DNA of 64,000 nucleotides from Bacteroides cellulosilyticus (GCF_020091405.1 NZ_CP081903.1:4092501-4156500); one strand, 5' to 3'. Numbered from the stretch's first letter, positions 1 through 9,263 are shown. Notes: a model not told the origin generated them from the sequence alone. Numbers and translations are program-made.

Positions 1-448
1 CCAGCAGATAGTTTTTTTCCGATTCCAGCCCTTCGGAAGAAAGAGCAATGCCAATACTACCGGATACTGTCTTTCCGGCAGGCACGGTGAGCACGCCGTC
101 TTCTCCGATTATTACATTAGTGGTGGGAAATGGAAACATTGTAACATCACTTTTTTTGTTATATTCCGACACAAGCGTCGGATCGGGAACGACTTTTACC
201 GTAACAGCCGCTGTCGCGGGCTTTGTTAGTGCATAGCTTATTATGTCGGTAGTCGCCTTGTCACCTTCATACATATCGATGGTTATCTCGTTGGAGAAAG
301 TTTTTATACTATACAACTGACCTCCTACGCTGTTCATCGATGTTTCGTCCGGTAGTATACCTACGGCTTGTGTAATGCTGTCTTCCACGCACCCCGCCAT
401 TGCTACCAGCAACATTGAAAAAGCGAAATATTTTAATGAGTTATTCAT
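1..448 (-). CDS. DUF1735-type surface lipoprotein (partial, 3' end off window)
   Basis: The reading frame starts at 448 and stays open to the window edge, so only about 149 N-terminal residues are visible. It opens with a lipoprotein signal peptide ending in a lipobox (VAMAGC, Cys about residue 20). The following stretch, with TVKVVPDPTLVSEYN and a later ISxG-like strand pattern, is typical of DUF1735 (BT_3987-type N-terminal) modules found in Bacteroidales surface glycan-binding proteins and as N-terminal modules of GH18 endoglycosidases. It is the last visible gene of the minus-strand PUL, 63 bp after the GH18-like gene. Because the 3' part is missing, it could be a pure glycan-binding protein or carry a C-terminal catalytic domain; this cannot be decided here. 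Confidence 0.75.
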   Translation of the reverse strand, partial: MNNSLKYFAFSMLLVAMAGCVEDSITQAVGILPDETSMNSVGGQLYSIKTFSNEITIDMYEGDKATTDIISYALTKPATAAVTVKVVPDPTLVSEYNKKSDVTMFPFPTTNVIIGEDGVLTVPAGKTVSGSIGIALSSEGLESEKNYLL

Positions 449-511
449 AAAAAATAAAATTTAGAGTATTTACGTAGATAATAAAATGATTTGTAGTTAC
501 CGTTAGTAGCT

Positions 512-1465
512 TCACTTCGACGGATTCATCAACTGTATGGCCGCCCGGCATGTCCGGTAATTCATATTAGCTTGATAATATCCATCACCCAAAGCGTATA
601 TAGCCAGTCCACCCAAAGGTCCGAGGGACACTACCCGGTCGGTCATGTCCGACACTGCGTCTTGCTTCATATTTTCCTCGTCTATCAAAGTGGAACCTGT
701 TTTGGCTGCCAGTAACAGTTTTTCTTTGGGCAACAGCGTACCATAAGTTTCCAGTACGTTCTTTACTTGTATTTTCAAGTTCACGGCGCTCTCTATACCG
801 GCAGTATTCAATACTACGTAGTTTAGTTTATCCAGGTCGCCAGCATCCACAAAGGCAGGATCGCCCTCAAATACGAGTGTTTTACCGGCGGTCGATAGTT
901 TGGAGACAATAAGTTGTGCGGCTTCTTTGCGCGCAGCCTGTTCGGCGGCACTTCCGCCATAACTTGGCAATCCGTTGAAAGCGAATCCGTCCAGCTTCAA
1001 CTCAGTGGCGGCAGCCACAGCCTTATCCAGCCATGTACCCAATGCGGATACATCGGTGAGATCGGCCATCTTTGCGACATAATCCACGAGATAGAGTACT
1101 CGTATGCTTTTTTCTTGCAATATGAGGATATCCTCACGGTCATAAGCGGTTATGTTTTCCGGATTGGCTAAAGTGACAATGTCCAGTGAATCGGGTAGTG
1201 AGCGAAGATAATTCCCTTCGTTCACGGGCTGTTCGGCTCCATTGTCAAAGTTACCGTAGGCTATATAGTGCGGGTGTTCTTGCTTGTAAATGCGTAGTAC
1301 CTCCATATAACGTGCCCAAAGTTCGGAATTCTGTTCCTTGACGTGTTGAGGGTTGATATCCACAGGCGTCGGTTCGTTCCAGTCGCTACATGATGCAGTC
1401 ATTACGATGACTAACAGCAAGAGTAGTCCGGTATACAGTTTTTTGATTGAAATTTTCATTTTCAT
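512..1465 (-). CDS. GH18-like lipoprotein, catalytically degenerate (probable surface glycan-binding protein)
   Basis: A 317-residue lipoprotein (signal peptide, lipobox Cys26) with the TIM-barrel pattern of GH18 endo-beta-N-acetylglucosaminidase-like proteins, including a 'KLDGFAFNGL' segment where active GH18 enzymes have DGxDxDxE. Here the positions read D159, G160, A162, N164 and L166, so both downstream Asp residues and the catalytic Glu are replaced. I infer a non-catalytic, glycan-binding role at the cell surface. Gene order SusC, SusD, GH18-like, DUF1735 resembles the high-mannose N-glycan locus of B. thetaiotaomicron (BT_3983 to BT_3987 region), which suggests host or dietary N-glycans as ligand; that is by analogy only. 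Probably co-transcribed with the SusD gene 34 bp upstream. Confidence 0.82.
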   Translation of the reverse strand: MKMKISIKKLYTGLLLLLVIVMTASCSDWNEPTPVDINPQHVKEQNSELWARYMEVLRIYKQEHPHYIAYGNFDNGAEQPVNEGNYLRSLPDSLDIVTLANPENITAYDREDILILQEKSIRVLYLVDYVAKMADLTDVSALGTWLDKAVAAATELKLDGFAFNGLPSYGGSAAEQAARKEAAQLIVSKLSTAGKTLVFEGDPAFVDAGDLDKLNYVVLNTAGIESAVNLKIQVKNVLETYGTLLPKEKLLLAAKTGSTLIDEENMKQDAVSDMTDRVVSLGPLGGLAIYALGDGYYQANMNYRTCRAAIQLMNPSK

Positions 1466-1499
1466 ATCTTTTTAGTATATATAATTTTAGTTCTAACTG

Positions 1500-3095
1500 T
1501 TATTGGAATGGCTTTTTGTCCCACCACAAGCGCGTACCTCCGTTGTCCGGTCCTCCCAGCAAACCTATTGCCAGATTAATGTTATCCGCATTCTCGGTGT
1601 ATTCGGTAGGCGGATACCACAAACGGCGTATCATGTGGTTGGTGTCGATAATACCACCACTTTTGTTCTCTACCACCGGTATCAGTCTTGGATATCCTGT
1701 GCGACGGAATTCACTCCAGGATTCGACTCCTAACGGGAAATTAGCAATCCATTTTTGGGTAATGATACGTTCGAGATTGCGCTCAAAGTGTTCAGCGCCA
1801 TCCTCCCAGGCAATGGTAATGGTGCTGCGGGGGCCTGCAGTGTCATCGTACATATAGTACAATGCATCTGTGTAGATTAGCGGCATGTCAGTGGTATTTG
1901 CAGCATAAGTGTTAGCTTCTGTTACTCCCCACTGTTCAAAAGAAAGGGCGATGGCCTGGTTATACAGGTCTTTGGCCTCACCTCCCATATTCCAGCCGCG
2001 CAGGGCACCTTCGGCACGCAGAAAGGTGATTTCGGCGGCATTCATCCACATAATGGGATCAGTCTTAGTAGTCATGTAATTGCTCGATGCCGTGATTATG
2101 TAATCCTTGTTGGTTGCGTCGATACCGATACGAATGCCTACCCAGCCCTTAACAAGATTCCAATATTCATCGTACACATCTACCGTAGTAAACATTTTCT
2201 CACGTCGCGGGTCTTTATAGCCGTTCATGTATGAGATGATGTCGGCTCCTATACGGGAATCGTTCCAGTCGTTGAATATCATGGCGGGACGGTTTTCTTC
2301 CACTTTCAGGAAGGCATTGTCTGTATTTGCTGTAAGAACCCCCGATGTGACGGCTTCTTCGGCTATCCGTCGAATTTCAGCCTGCATCTCCGGTACGTAG
2401 GTCATGCGCATGGCCATGCGCAGCTTCAGCGAGTTGGTGAATTTTAACCATTTGGAGAGGTCTCCCTGATATACGTCGTCGTATTTGCGATAGGCTTCGG
2501 CACTCAGGCTGAGGTTATCTTTGAGAGTGGCGACTACTTCGTCCAGTTCCTTGAGCATCTGTTTATATACATCTTCCTGTGAATCGTAAGGTACGGTGAG
2601 GGAAGCGTCCCCCGTCTTGGAGATGACTTTGGAGTAAGGGATAGGACCGTACATATCCGTCACTCGATGCATGATGATGATACGTAACAGTTTGCCCAAT
2701 GCGAGTGCTACGGGGTCTTCCGTTTCTTGGAGTAAGTCGCGATAAAACGGGTAGGTACGCGTCATGATGTCTGAGAAAGGCGCTTCCTGCCAGTCAATAG
2801 GCGGGTTGTAGGTTTCGAATTTGGCTGTCCATTCCGTCGTGGTGCTGAAGTAACCGGCAAATGCGCCTGCGGCGAGTGGCTCTATAAATTGATAGAGATG
2901 TTCTTCTGTGGGGATTACTAACCCTTGCAAGCCTTTGAGACTTGCACCGACGTTGTAGCCTTCGCGCCCCAATTCTTCCTTGTCCACTTGGTAGTCCTTC
3001 CGGTTGATTTTGTCGAAATTGTCCGTACAGGCAGCTCCGGTGACAAGTAGCAGTGCAAGTGAGAACAACTTTAAGATAGACGTTGTATGTTTCAT
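1500..3095 (-). CDS. SusD/RagB family nutrient-binding outer-membrane lipoprotein
   Basis: A 531-residue protein with a lipoprotein signal (lipobox TGAAC, Cys23) and SusD-family features: N-terminal 'DNFDKIN', helical TPR-like core ('RIIIMHRVTDMYGPIPYSK', 'KWLKFTNSLKLRMAMRM') and a C-terminal region ending 'RLWYPPTEYTENADN'. SusD-like proteins form the lid on the SusC pore and capture oligosaccharides for import. The gene follows SusC by 22 bp and precedes the GH18-like gene, as in standard PUL operons. The sequence is closer to the SusD-like type that accompanies N-glycan loci than to starch SusD, but the ligand is inferred from context. Length and signals are normal; nothing looks truncated. 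Confidence 0.95.
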   Translation of the reverse strand: MKHTTSILKLFSLALLLVTGAACTDNFDKINRKDYQVDKEELGREGYNVGASLKGLQGLVIPTEEHLYQFIEPLAAGAFAGYFSTTTEWTAKFETYNPPIDWQEAPFSDIMTRTYPFYRDLLQETEDPVALALGKLLRIIIMHRVTDMYGPIPYSKVISKTGDASLTVPYDSQEDVYKQMLKELDEVVATLKDNLSLSAEAYRKYDDVYQGDLSKWLKFTNSLKLRMAMRMTYVPEMQAEIRRIAEEAVTSGVLTANTDNAFLKVEENRPAMIFNDWNDSRIGADIISYMNGYKDPRREKMFTTVDVYDEYWNLVKGWVGIRIGIDATNKDYIITASSNYMTTKTDPIMWMNAAEITFLRAEGALRGWNMGGEAKDLYNQAIALSFEQWGVTEANTYAANTTDMPLIYTDALYYMYDDTAGPRSTITIAWEDGAEHFERNLERIITQKWIANFPLGVESWSEFRRTGYPRLIPVVENKSGGIIDTNHMIRRLWYPPTEYTENADNINLAIGLLGGPDNGGTRLWWDKKPFQ

Positions 3096-3117
3096 AATAT
3101 CTTTTGTTTTTTATCCG

Positions 3118-6100
3118 TTAAAAGTTGATTTTCACATTCAAGCCGACGTTGCGTGTACTCGGCAGCATAAAAAAGTCGATTCCCTGGTAGTAGTTGCCTG
3201 TTGTGGCAACGGCTTCGGGATCGAAAGGAGCTTTGTTGTAAATCATCCAAAGGTTACGTCCCACAACGGATACTTGGATATCACATACATTGTGCAGCCA
3301 TTTGCGCGGAAGTGTGTAGCCTATGCTTGCTTCCTGCAGGCGTATGTTGGTGGCGCTGTAGGTGTAATATTGTGGCAATCCCAACTGGGAACCGATGGCA
3401 GTGTAATAGGTCTGCGGGGCGATCATATTACGTCCGTTTATCAGCACTCCGCCATTGTCGCGGGCAAGGGCTGAAACTTCAGATACACCATACTGGTCCA
3501 TTGCCGCTTCCGTAGCCGAATAAACAATGCCACCTATGCGTGCTGTAAACAATGCACTGACGCTGAAACCGTTCCAGGAGAACTGGTTGCTCCATGCCAG
3601 ATTGCATTTAGGAAAGACGCTCCCGAGCTTGATGTCGGGCAGGTTGCTTTCTGTCGTTATGGTTCCGGAGGGGGAGATCTCGACCATTCCGTTGTTATCA
3701 CGTTTCAAATCGGCCTGTGTATAAAGGTCGCCCAACGTACCACCCGGCTTCAGAATAAAACGCGCTTTGCCGAGTCCGCCTACATCCAGGCGGTCTTTAT
3801 TGATGATTTCACCAGTTTCGGGATGTACGTAGTTCTTCACCAGTTCGATGATTTTATTCTTGTTGTGACTCAGTGTGAAGTTGGTTTGCCAACGAAGGTC
3901 TTTTTTCCATGTGTGCCCGTAACCGAGGGAGAGTTCGATTCCTTTATTACGTACGTAACCTGTTTGCAAATATATAGTGGTGTAACCGGAGGATACGGAG
4001 ATTTTCGGGTCGAAGGTCTGGTTGAACGTATTGGCGAGATACCACGATAAGCCCAGGCTGAAATCCTTGAACAAACGCATGTCGAGCCCGACCTCCCATG
4101 AATTGGTACGTTCGGGTTTGAGGTCCCCGATGGGATAATGCGTCTTTGGCTTCCATGTTTGGGTGGTTTCATCGTATTCATAGGTAGGCGATGTCAGGTT
4201 GCGTGGATAAGGCATACCAACAGAACTAAACGAGCCGCGTACTTTCAGGAAGTCAACCCACTCAGGTAGTTTCATCATTTCGGAGATGAGTGCAGAAATT
4301 CCCACTGATGGGTAGAAGAATGATGAGGTTGAGGAATTGGCCAGTTGTGAAGCCCAGTCGTTGCGTCCGGTGAGTGTAAGATAAAGCATACTTTTCCAGC
4401 CGAGTTCGGCACTGGCAAAAACAGACTGTGTCTGCTCTTCCCATTCGTCTTGGCGCGCTTTCTTTTGTGTGTTGTCGAGGTCAAACACATTAAAAACATT
4501 CGGAATACCGTTGGCGCGTATCGGACCGCGGTAGCTCAGCTCATCGTATTTATTATCCACAATACTTGCTCCGACATTGACTACAAGGGAATAGTTGCCG
4601 AAACGCTTATTGATATTTGCCAGCACGTCGGCATATATCTGTGTTTCGTCCGGTTTGGATATGGCATAGAATCCTTGTGTACTACCTTCGGTTAGTGTAG
4701 GGTTGGAGCTGGCGTAGAGTTTTTCCTCGTATTTAGTATTGGAATTATCCACTCGTACGCGCCCGGATACGTTGAACCAGTCGGTTACGTCGTAGCTTAG
4801 AGAAGCGGAGAGCATGTAACGTTTCTTGTAATTGGTGCGTAAGTTGCGGTATGCAATCCAGTATGGATTCTGCATACGAAGGTCACCCTCGCCCTGTGGC
4901 CAGTACATGGTTTTGATTTTACGTGCGGGGTCCCAACGCTCGAATGCTTTTATCAGGCTGAAATCGTCACCGCGCGGAAACAGATAAACTGGAACTATCG
5001 GGTTGGAATAAGCTCCCTGATTGGTCATGTTGCGATCGTTTTGGATGATATAGTTTGCTCCTACGTCAAGTTTCAGCTTATCGTTTAGGAAATTTGTTGT
5101 ATTTCGGAAAGTGAAGTTGAAACGATTGTACCTGTTATTGGGAATAATTCCGTCGGAGTTTACCGCTGCTACCGAGAAGAATGTCTGGTTTTTATCCGTT
5201 CCCGTAGATAGCGTGACGGAATTGGTGTAAGTGATACCGGTGTCGAAAAAATCACGTGGCTCATATCCTTTACGGGATGCATCGTTCAGCAACGGTCCCC
5301 AGCTTAGCGTGGTAGAGCCGTCCGTTTTTCCCATGTTTCCCGTTCCGTAGCGGTTCTGGAAACGGGGTAACACAAATGGTTTGACAAATTCGGTATTACT
5401 GGATAGGGTAGCTTGCATTTTGCCCACTTTTCCGCGTTTGGTAGTGATAACGATGGCTCCGTTGGCGGCATTACTGCCATAAAGAGCCGCGGCGGCTGCA
5501 CCAGTCAGTACGGAAAGGCTTTCAATATCATCAGGGTTAAGGTCGGCAATGCTTTCCGTTGCTCCTTGTGAGCCGTTTTCGGTAGAACCACCACTGCCGA
5601 AGTTGTACATCGGGATACCATCGATTACATAAAGCGCATTACTGCTTTGTTCGATAGATTTTGTACCGCGCATTACCACCTTGCTAGCTCCACCCACACC
5701 GGAGGAACTGCTGTTGATGACAACACCTGCCACCTTACCATTCAGGCTATTGACAAAGTTGGCATCTTTGATATTGGTTAACTGGTCTGCTTTTACCTGC
5801 TGTACGTTGTAGCTGAGGGCTTTTTGCTCACGTTTGATACCCAGAGCGGTGACAACCACTTCGTTCAGGATTTCCACATTGGGGGATAATTGTATGTTGT
5901 ACATACTTTTGTCGGTAACTTTTATTGTCTGTGAGACATATCCTATGTAGGAAAAGTTCAGTGTACTACCTATGGGGGCTTCGGTAGTGAAATTGCCATT
6001 TAAATCAGTGATGACTCCCAAATCCGAGCCTTCTATTCGGATATTTACTCCGATAAGAGGCTGATTGTTTTCATCAACAACTTTTCCACTTATCTTTTTG

Positions 6101-6459
6101 ACTGTTGTGGTTACAGGTACTTGCTGAGGAATGATTTTAATATAATTCTCTGTCAGTTGATAGGTATAACCTGTTTCTTGGAGAATTGTTGAAAGGGCGT
6201 TTTCAAGCCCGACATTTTTTAAACTGAGATTCAGTGCCGGCTTGTCTTTCAGTTGCGAATCATTGTAGCCTATAGATAATCGGGATTGTTTCTCCACTTC
6301 CTTCAAGGCATCAATAATCGTGATATTCTTTTTCTGAATGGTTATTTGTATACCATTCTGGGCAAAAGATAATGTTTGGTACAAAAATAAGCATAGAAAT
6401 AGTACAAAACATCTTTTTGTTGCCCGTTTATATCCAATGAATTTGTAACTTTGCAACAT
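3118..6459 (-). CDS. SusC/RagA family TonB-dependent outer-membrane transporter with STN domain
   Basis: An 1113-residue transporter. After a signal peptide (cleavage near residue 34) come an STN (secretin/TonB short N-terminal) domain at about 35-115, a carboxypeptidase-D-like beta-sandwich at about 123-195 ('ISGKVVDENNQPLIGVNI'), the plug domain with the 'NALYVIDGIPMYN' signature, then a 22-strand barrel ending 'NVGLNVKINF'. The STN domain normally signals through a FecR anti-sigma to an ECF sigma factor, and exactly such a pair lies upstream on the same strand. It imports glycans together with the SusD lipoprotein. The 159-bp leader between FecR and this gene has no TAnnTTTG element on the minus strand, fitting ECF-driven transcription, and holds a candidate antisense RNA on the other strand. 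Confidence 0.96.
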   Translation of the reverse strand: MLQSYKFIGYKRATKRCFVLFLCLFLYQTLSFAQNGIQITIQKKNITIIDALKEVEKQSRLSIGYNDSQLKDKPALNLSLKNVGLENALSTILQETGYTYQLTENYIKIIPQQVPVTTTVKKISGKVVDENNQPLIGVNIRIEGSDLGVITDLNGNFTTEAPIGSTLNFSYIGYVSQTIKVTDKSMYNIQLSPNVEILNEVVVTALGIKREQKALSYNVQQVKADQLTNIKDANFVNSLNGKVAGVVINSSSSGVGGASKVVMRGTKSIEQSSNALYVIDGIPMYNFGSGGSTENGSQGATESIADLNPDDIESLSVLTGAAAAALYGSNAANGAIVITTKRGKVGKMQATLSSNTEFVKPFVLPRFQNRYGTGNMGKTDGSTTLSWGPLLNDASRKGYEPRDFFDTGITYTNSVTLSTGTDKNQTFFSVAAVNSDGIIPNNRYNRFNFTFRNTTNFLNDKLKLDVGANYIIQNDRNMTNQGAYSNPIVPVYLFPRGDDFSLIKAFERWDPARKIKTMYWPQGEGDLRMQNPYWIAYRNLRTNYKKRYMLSASLSYDVTDWFNVSGRVRVDNSNTKYEEKLYASSNPTLTEGSTQGFYAISKPDETQIYADVLANINKRFGNYSLVVNVGASIVDNKYDELSYRGPIRANGIPNVFNVFDLDNTQKKARQDEWEEQTQSVFASAELGWKSMLYLTLTGRNDWASQLANSSTSSFFYPSVGISALISEMMKLPEWVDFLKVRGSFSSVGMPYPRNLTSPTYEYDETTQTWKPKTHYPIGDLKPERTNSWEVGLDMRLFKDFSLGLSWYLANTFNQTFDPKISVSSGYTTIYLQTGYVRNKGIELSLGYGHTWKKDLRWQTNFTLSHNKNKIIELVKNYVHPETGEIINKDRLDVGGLGKARFILKPGGTLGDLYTQADLKRDNNGMVEISPSGTITTESNLPDIKLGSVFPKCNLAWSNQFSWNGFSVSALFTARIGGIVYSATEAAMDQYGVSEVSALARDNGGVLINGRNMIAPQTYYTAIGSQLGLPQYYTYSATNIRLQEASIGYTLPRKWLHNVCDIQVSVVGRNLWMIYNKAPFDPEAVATTGNYYQGIDFFMLPSTRNVGLNVKINF
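6446..6453 (+). promoter_or_regulatory. Plus-strand -7 element for a SusC-antisense transcript
   Basis: TAACTTTG matches the Bacteroides -7 consensus TAnnTTTG exactly and points away from the SusC start codon, into the SusC leader on the opposite strand. A good -33 TTTG at the usual spacing is not seen (TTT at 6427-6429 is too close), so the element is tentative. Confidence 0.45.
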
Positions 6460-6585
6460 GAATTTAAGTATTAGTTTGTTAACTCGGTTGAACTATAAGA
6501 AAATAATAGAGTTTGCACTCCGGTACTTTAATTTCTATTTCATATCCGGGAGCGTGAGGGGGCTCTGCTCCCGGGTACTTTTTTA
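6460..6585 (+). ncRNA. Candidate cis-antisense sRNA opposite the SusC leader (DonS-like)
   Basis: Bounded by the -7 element at 6446-6453 (predicted start near 6460) and a strong intrinsic terminator at 6543-6584, this roughly 125-nt interval would give an RNA complementary to the whole 5' leader of the SusC mRNA. It has no plausible plus-strand reading frame. In B. fragilis the antisense RNA DonS lies in the same position in an ECF-sigma/anti-sigma controlled N-glycan PUL and represses it; relatives occur in other PULs of that class. The assignment here rests on position and signals, not on sequence similarity I can verify. Confidence 0.45.
6543..6585 (+). terminator. Intrinsic terminator reading on the plus strand
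   Basis: CCGGGAGC at 6546-6553 pairs with GCTCCCGG at 6567-6574 (extendable outward with a G-U pair), 13-nt loop, followed by a run of six T at 6579-6584. In the minus direction the stem is followed by ATATGAAAT, which is not a T-run, so it terminates plus-strand RNA although both flanking genes are on the minus strand. Confidence 0.6.
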
Positions 6586-6618
6586 CATGTTATTGATTAT
6601 TTGAGGTTTATAATTATT

Positions 6619-7611
6619 TTATTTCTGCATAATGTAACATTTGTCTTTCTCTATTTTAAAATCCAGATAACCGGCTACATCGACAATTACATCCATTACT
6701 TCGGTCAATGAAGCATTGTCCCTGAACCTGAAGCTGAAACGGTCATTTTTTAAATCATGAAGACTGTAGATGAACTTGTAATTGTATTTTCGTTCCAATA
6801 CACGGATGATATCCGATACCGTGGTTTGACGGAATACCAGCTCTCCCCGTTGCCAAGCTGTGACATCATCTATATCGGGGTAGTTCAGATAGGATTTTCT
6901 ACTTTTTTTATCAAAGGAAAATTGCTGGTTGGGACTGAGTATGACCTGTTGGCTCATATTATCATATTGCACAAGAATACGGCCTGAAAGCAAGGTGGTA
7001 CTAATATCTTTGTCCGCGTAGGCTGTTACATTGAACTCGGTGCCTAAGGCGGTTATTTGAAAATCCCCCGATTTGACAACAAATGGATGGTGCTTGTCGG
7101 GCTTGACTTTGAAGTTTGCTTCTCCTATCAAATATACACTTCTGGTTTGACCTGTGAATTGTCTGGGATAAAGTAAGGTGCTTTGGGAATTTATTTGAAC
7201 CTGACTTCCGTCCGGTAAGAGTATGTTTTTCATTTCTGCCGTCGGGATGAATTGTTGTACCAAGTCGGTTTCAGTATTTTCTACTTGATAGAGCAAGTAA
7301 CCTAAGGAAAGAGATATTATTAACAACACTGTCGCTGCAGATTGCCACAGCCCGAAATGTAGCTTTCTGCCGGATTCTTTGTGTGGTAGGATAGGAGCGA
7401 TGCCATTATTTATTTTCCATTTGCTGAGTGACTTTTCCAAGTTCTCGACTTCCCCCATATTTTGAGCTTCAGCGAAAAGTTCTTTCAATGCCTTGATTTT
7501 TTCATTCTCATGGTCACTGTTTGTCAGCCATCTGTAAAAATGCTGTTCGGTATTAGCTGAATAGCTGTATCTGGTGAATAGAGTCAGTATTTTCTGAAAG
7601 TAATTTTTCAT
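6619..7611 (-). CDS. FecR family anti-sigma factor
   Basis: A 330-residue inner-membrane protein: cytoplasmic N-terminal sigma-binding part (about 1-100), one membrane helix at about 105-125 ('SAATVLLIISLSLGYLLY'), a periplasmic FecR domain ('LPDGSQVQINSQSTLLYP', 'VKPDKHHPFVVKSGDFQITALGTEFNVTAY') and a C-terminal DUF4974/STN-like domain ('VSDIIRVLERKYNYKFIY'). It would hold the adjacent ECF sigma factor until the STN domain of the SusC transporter reports ligand. It sits 59 bp after the sigma gene and 159 bp before SusC, the usual trans-envelope signalling order. Nothing unusual in length or motifs. Confidence 0.95.
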   Translation of the reverse strand: MKNYFQKILTLFTRYSYSANTEQHFYRWLTNSDHENEKIKALKELFAEAQNMGEVENLEKSLSKWKINNGIAPILPHKESGRKLHFGLWQSAATVLLIISLSLGYLLYQVENTETDLVQQFIPTAEMKNILLPDGSQVQINSQSTLLYPRQFTGQTRSVYLIGEANFKVKPDKHHPFVVKSGDFQITALGTEFNVTAYADKDISTTLLSGRILVQYDNMSQQVILSPNQQFSFDKKSRKSYLNYPDIDDVTAWQRGELVFRQTTVSDIIRVLERKYNYKFIYSLHDLKNDRFSFRFRDNASLTEVMDVIVDVAGYLDFKIEKDKCYIMQK

Positions 7612-7670
7612 AATTTCGTGTTATTTATAGAGGACTTCTATATATACCACAACTGAACTGTCCTGGCTAC

Positions 7671-8213
7671 TTAAAGAAAATGCAGAAAAAATAAAATAAA
7701 GATGATTTTTTTTAATTCTTGTAGTGTTAGATAGATCTGGTGTTCTACTGTACGTACGGAAATATTGAGCGTTGAAGCTATTTCCTGATTGTTCATTCCG
7801 TTCAAACGGCTCATCTCGAAAATCATTTTACGCCGCGTGGGAAGTCGGTTCAAAGCTAAATCAAGAATCAGTTGTAATTCATCGTGATAGATGGGATTCA
7901 ACGGATCTTCTGAAACACATAGTTCTTTGATTAAGTTTTCCTGTATCTGTTCCTCTTGATAGTGTTGCTCCAACTTTTTATGTTTGATGAAGTTAAGTGT
8001 CACGTTGCGGGCTGTTGTGAAAATGTATCCATTGCTTTCTTCTTGGTTACTCCATATTTCGGGCTTACTCCACAACCGAGTGAAAACATCTTGTGCCAAG
8101 TCTTCGGCGTCTTGCTCTGATTTCAGAAGGAAGAAGATGAAATGTTTCACTGACGAATAGTGAGTTTTGAATATTGTTTCAAAATGTAGCGCCAAATTAT
8201 GGTCTTGAATCAT
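7671..8213 (-). CDS. ECF-type RNA polymerase sigma factor
   Basis: A 180-residue sigma-70 family protein with region 2 ('FFLLKSEQDAEDLAQDVFTRLW') and region 4 with a helix-turn-helix ('NQEIASTLNISVRTVEHQIYLTLQELKK'), but no regions 1 or 3: the ECF layout, Bacteroidetes type. It heads the minus-strand PUL and is expected to transcribe susC/susD when released by the FecR anti-sigma. The C-terminal tail is short and very hydrophobic (IIFILFFLHFL), which is odd for a soluble sigma factor but seen in this group. Confidence 0.95.
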   Translation of the reverse strand: MIQDHNLALHFETIFKTHYSSVKHFIFFLLKSEQDAEDLAQDVFTRLWSKPEIWSNQEESNGYIFTTARNVTLNFIKHKKLEQHYQEEQIQENLIKELCVSEDPLNPIYHDELQLILDLALNRLPTRRKMIFEMSRLNGMNNQEIASTLNISVRTVEHQIYLTLQELKKIIFILFFLHFL

Positions 8214-8446
8214 AGTATCTTTATTGTTAAAGTGTATTCTCCTTGTCGCTTTCCACTTTACAGGGGGGATTTTTTATACAAAAGAAACCATTTATTTAAT
8301 TAGTTGTATCTCTTTTACCTAGTTATCTTTATAAAATGGCTAATATTTTTCTAATCGTCCGGTTATACTTAGTTAAAAAGAATGTCGATTCATAGAGAAA
8401 AAATGGTAATTCATCTATTTTAGTTTCTTTTGTTTTTTCAAAATTA

Positions 8447-8454
8447 TATATTTG
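8447..8454 (+). promoter_or_regulatory. Promoter -7 element for the GDPD-like gene
   Basis: TATATTTG fits TAnnTTTG; a TTTC at 8424-8427 lies 19 bp upstream as a possible -33. It is 80 bp before the start codon at 8535. The rest of the 8214-8534 divergent intergenic region shows no gene. Confidence 0.55.
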
Positions 8455-8534
8455 CAATAAGCAAACAGGCAATGTCATTATCGAAAGCAGGGATATAAAA
8501 AATTATTTGGAATAGCTTTTTATAGAAACTGATT

Positions 8535-9263
8535 ATGAAGAAAATTAATCTTATAGCAGGATTAGCATCCGTGTTTATGTGTCTTCTTTTCATGGGGCTC
8601 CGGGATATAGGTCGTTATCCGGAGAAAATATGGCTTCATCGTTGCAATTCTTTGGAAAAATTGTACGAGAAACAGGAGCGATATCCGAATGTAGAGGTTG
8701 ATCTCGTCTTTCGGAAAGACCGTGTATTTGATGTAACGCATGATGTAGATACAAGTTTTAATCTGAGTTTGGGTTCCTATTTTTCTTATATGAAAGATCA
8801 TGAAGGAAAAATGTGGCTGGATATAAAGAACCTGACCGCTGGAAATAAACATGTAGCACTAGAAAGAATGAATGAGATGACGGAATATTTCCGGATTGCA
8901 AAAGACCGTTTGATTATAGAGGGCAAAGATTGGAAAGCTTTGGAAGCTTTCACTCAAGACGGTTATTATACTTCGTATTATGTAACTTATGATGAACCGG
9001 ATGATTTGAGTGAAGAAGAAGTGGATGATTGCATCGAAGAATTACAGGAAATTGCTGATAAAGAGGTGGTTAGCGCTATCTCATTTCCGGGATATTGGTA
9101 TACTGAAATAAAAGAAGGTTTGAACCGTTCCATAGATTTACTGACCTGGAAACACAGGAGTAGCCAGTTGCAGTTCTTGTTGTCTTCTGTCGGACGTGAG
9201 ATGTTGGCTGATCCACAACTGAAAGTGGTATTGGTAAAAGAAAAAGGGCGGTTTCATAGATGA
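8535..9263 (+). CDS. GDPD / PI-PLC-like phosphodiesterase superfamily protein, exported
   Basis: A 242-residue protein with an N-terminal signal or anchor (residues 4-22). It shows the landmarks of the glycerophosphodiester phosphodiesterase fold: H35-R36 followed by N38 in 'WLHRCNSL', the metal-ligand pair E54xD56 in 'PNVEVDLVF', and T68-H69-D70 in 'DVTHD'. The rest is diverged and short compared with typical GDPDs (about 250-300 residues), so the substrate is unknown; a relation to FAM151/menorin-like members of the superfamily is possible. It is transcribed divergently from the ECF sigma factor and is followed after 115 bp by the aldolase gene. Function beyond 'probable phosphodiester hydrolase fold' is inference. 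Confidence 0.65.
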   Translation: MKKINLIAGLASVFMCLLFMGLRDIGRYPEKIWLHRCNSLEKLYEKQERYPNVEVDLVFRKDRVFDVTHDVDTSFNLSLGSYFSYMKDHEGKMWLDIKNLTAGNKHVALERMNEMTEYFRIAKDRLIIEGKDWKALEAFTQDGYYTSYYVTYDEPDDLSEEEVDDCIEELQEIADKEVVSAISFPGYWYTEIKEGLNRSIDLLTWKHRSSQLQFLLSSVGREMLADPQLKVVLVKEKGRFHR

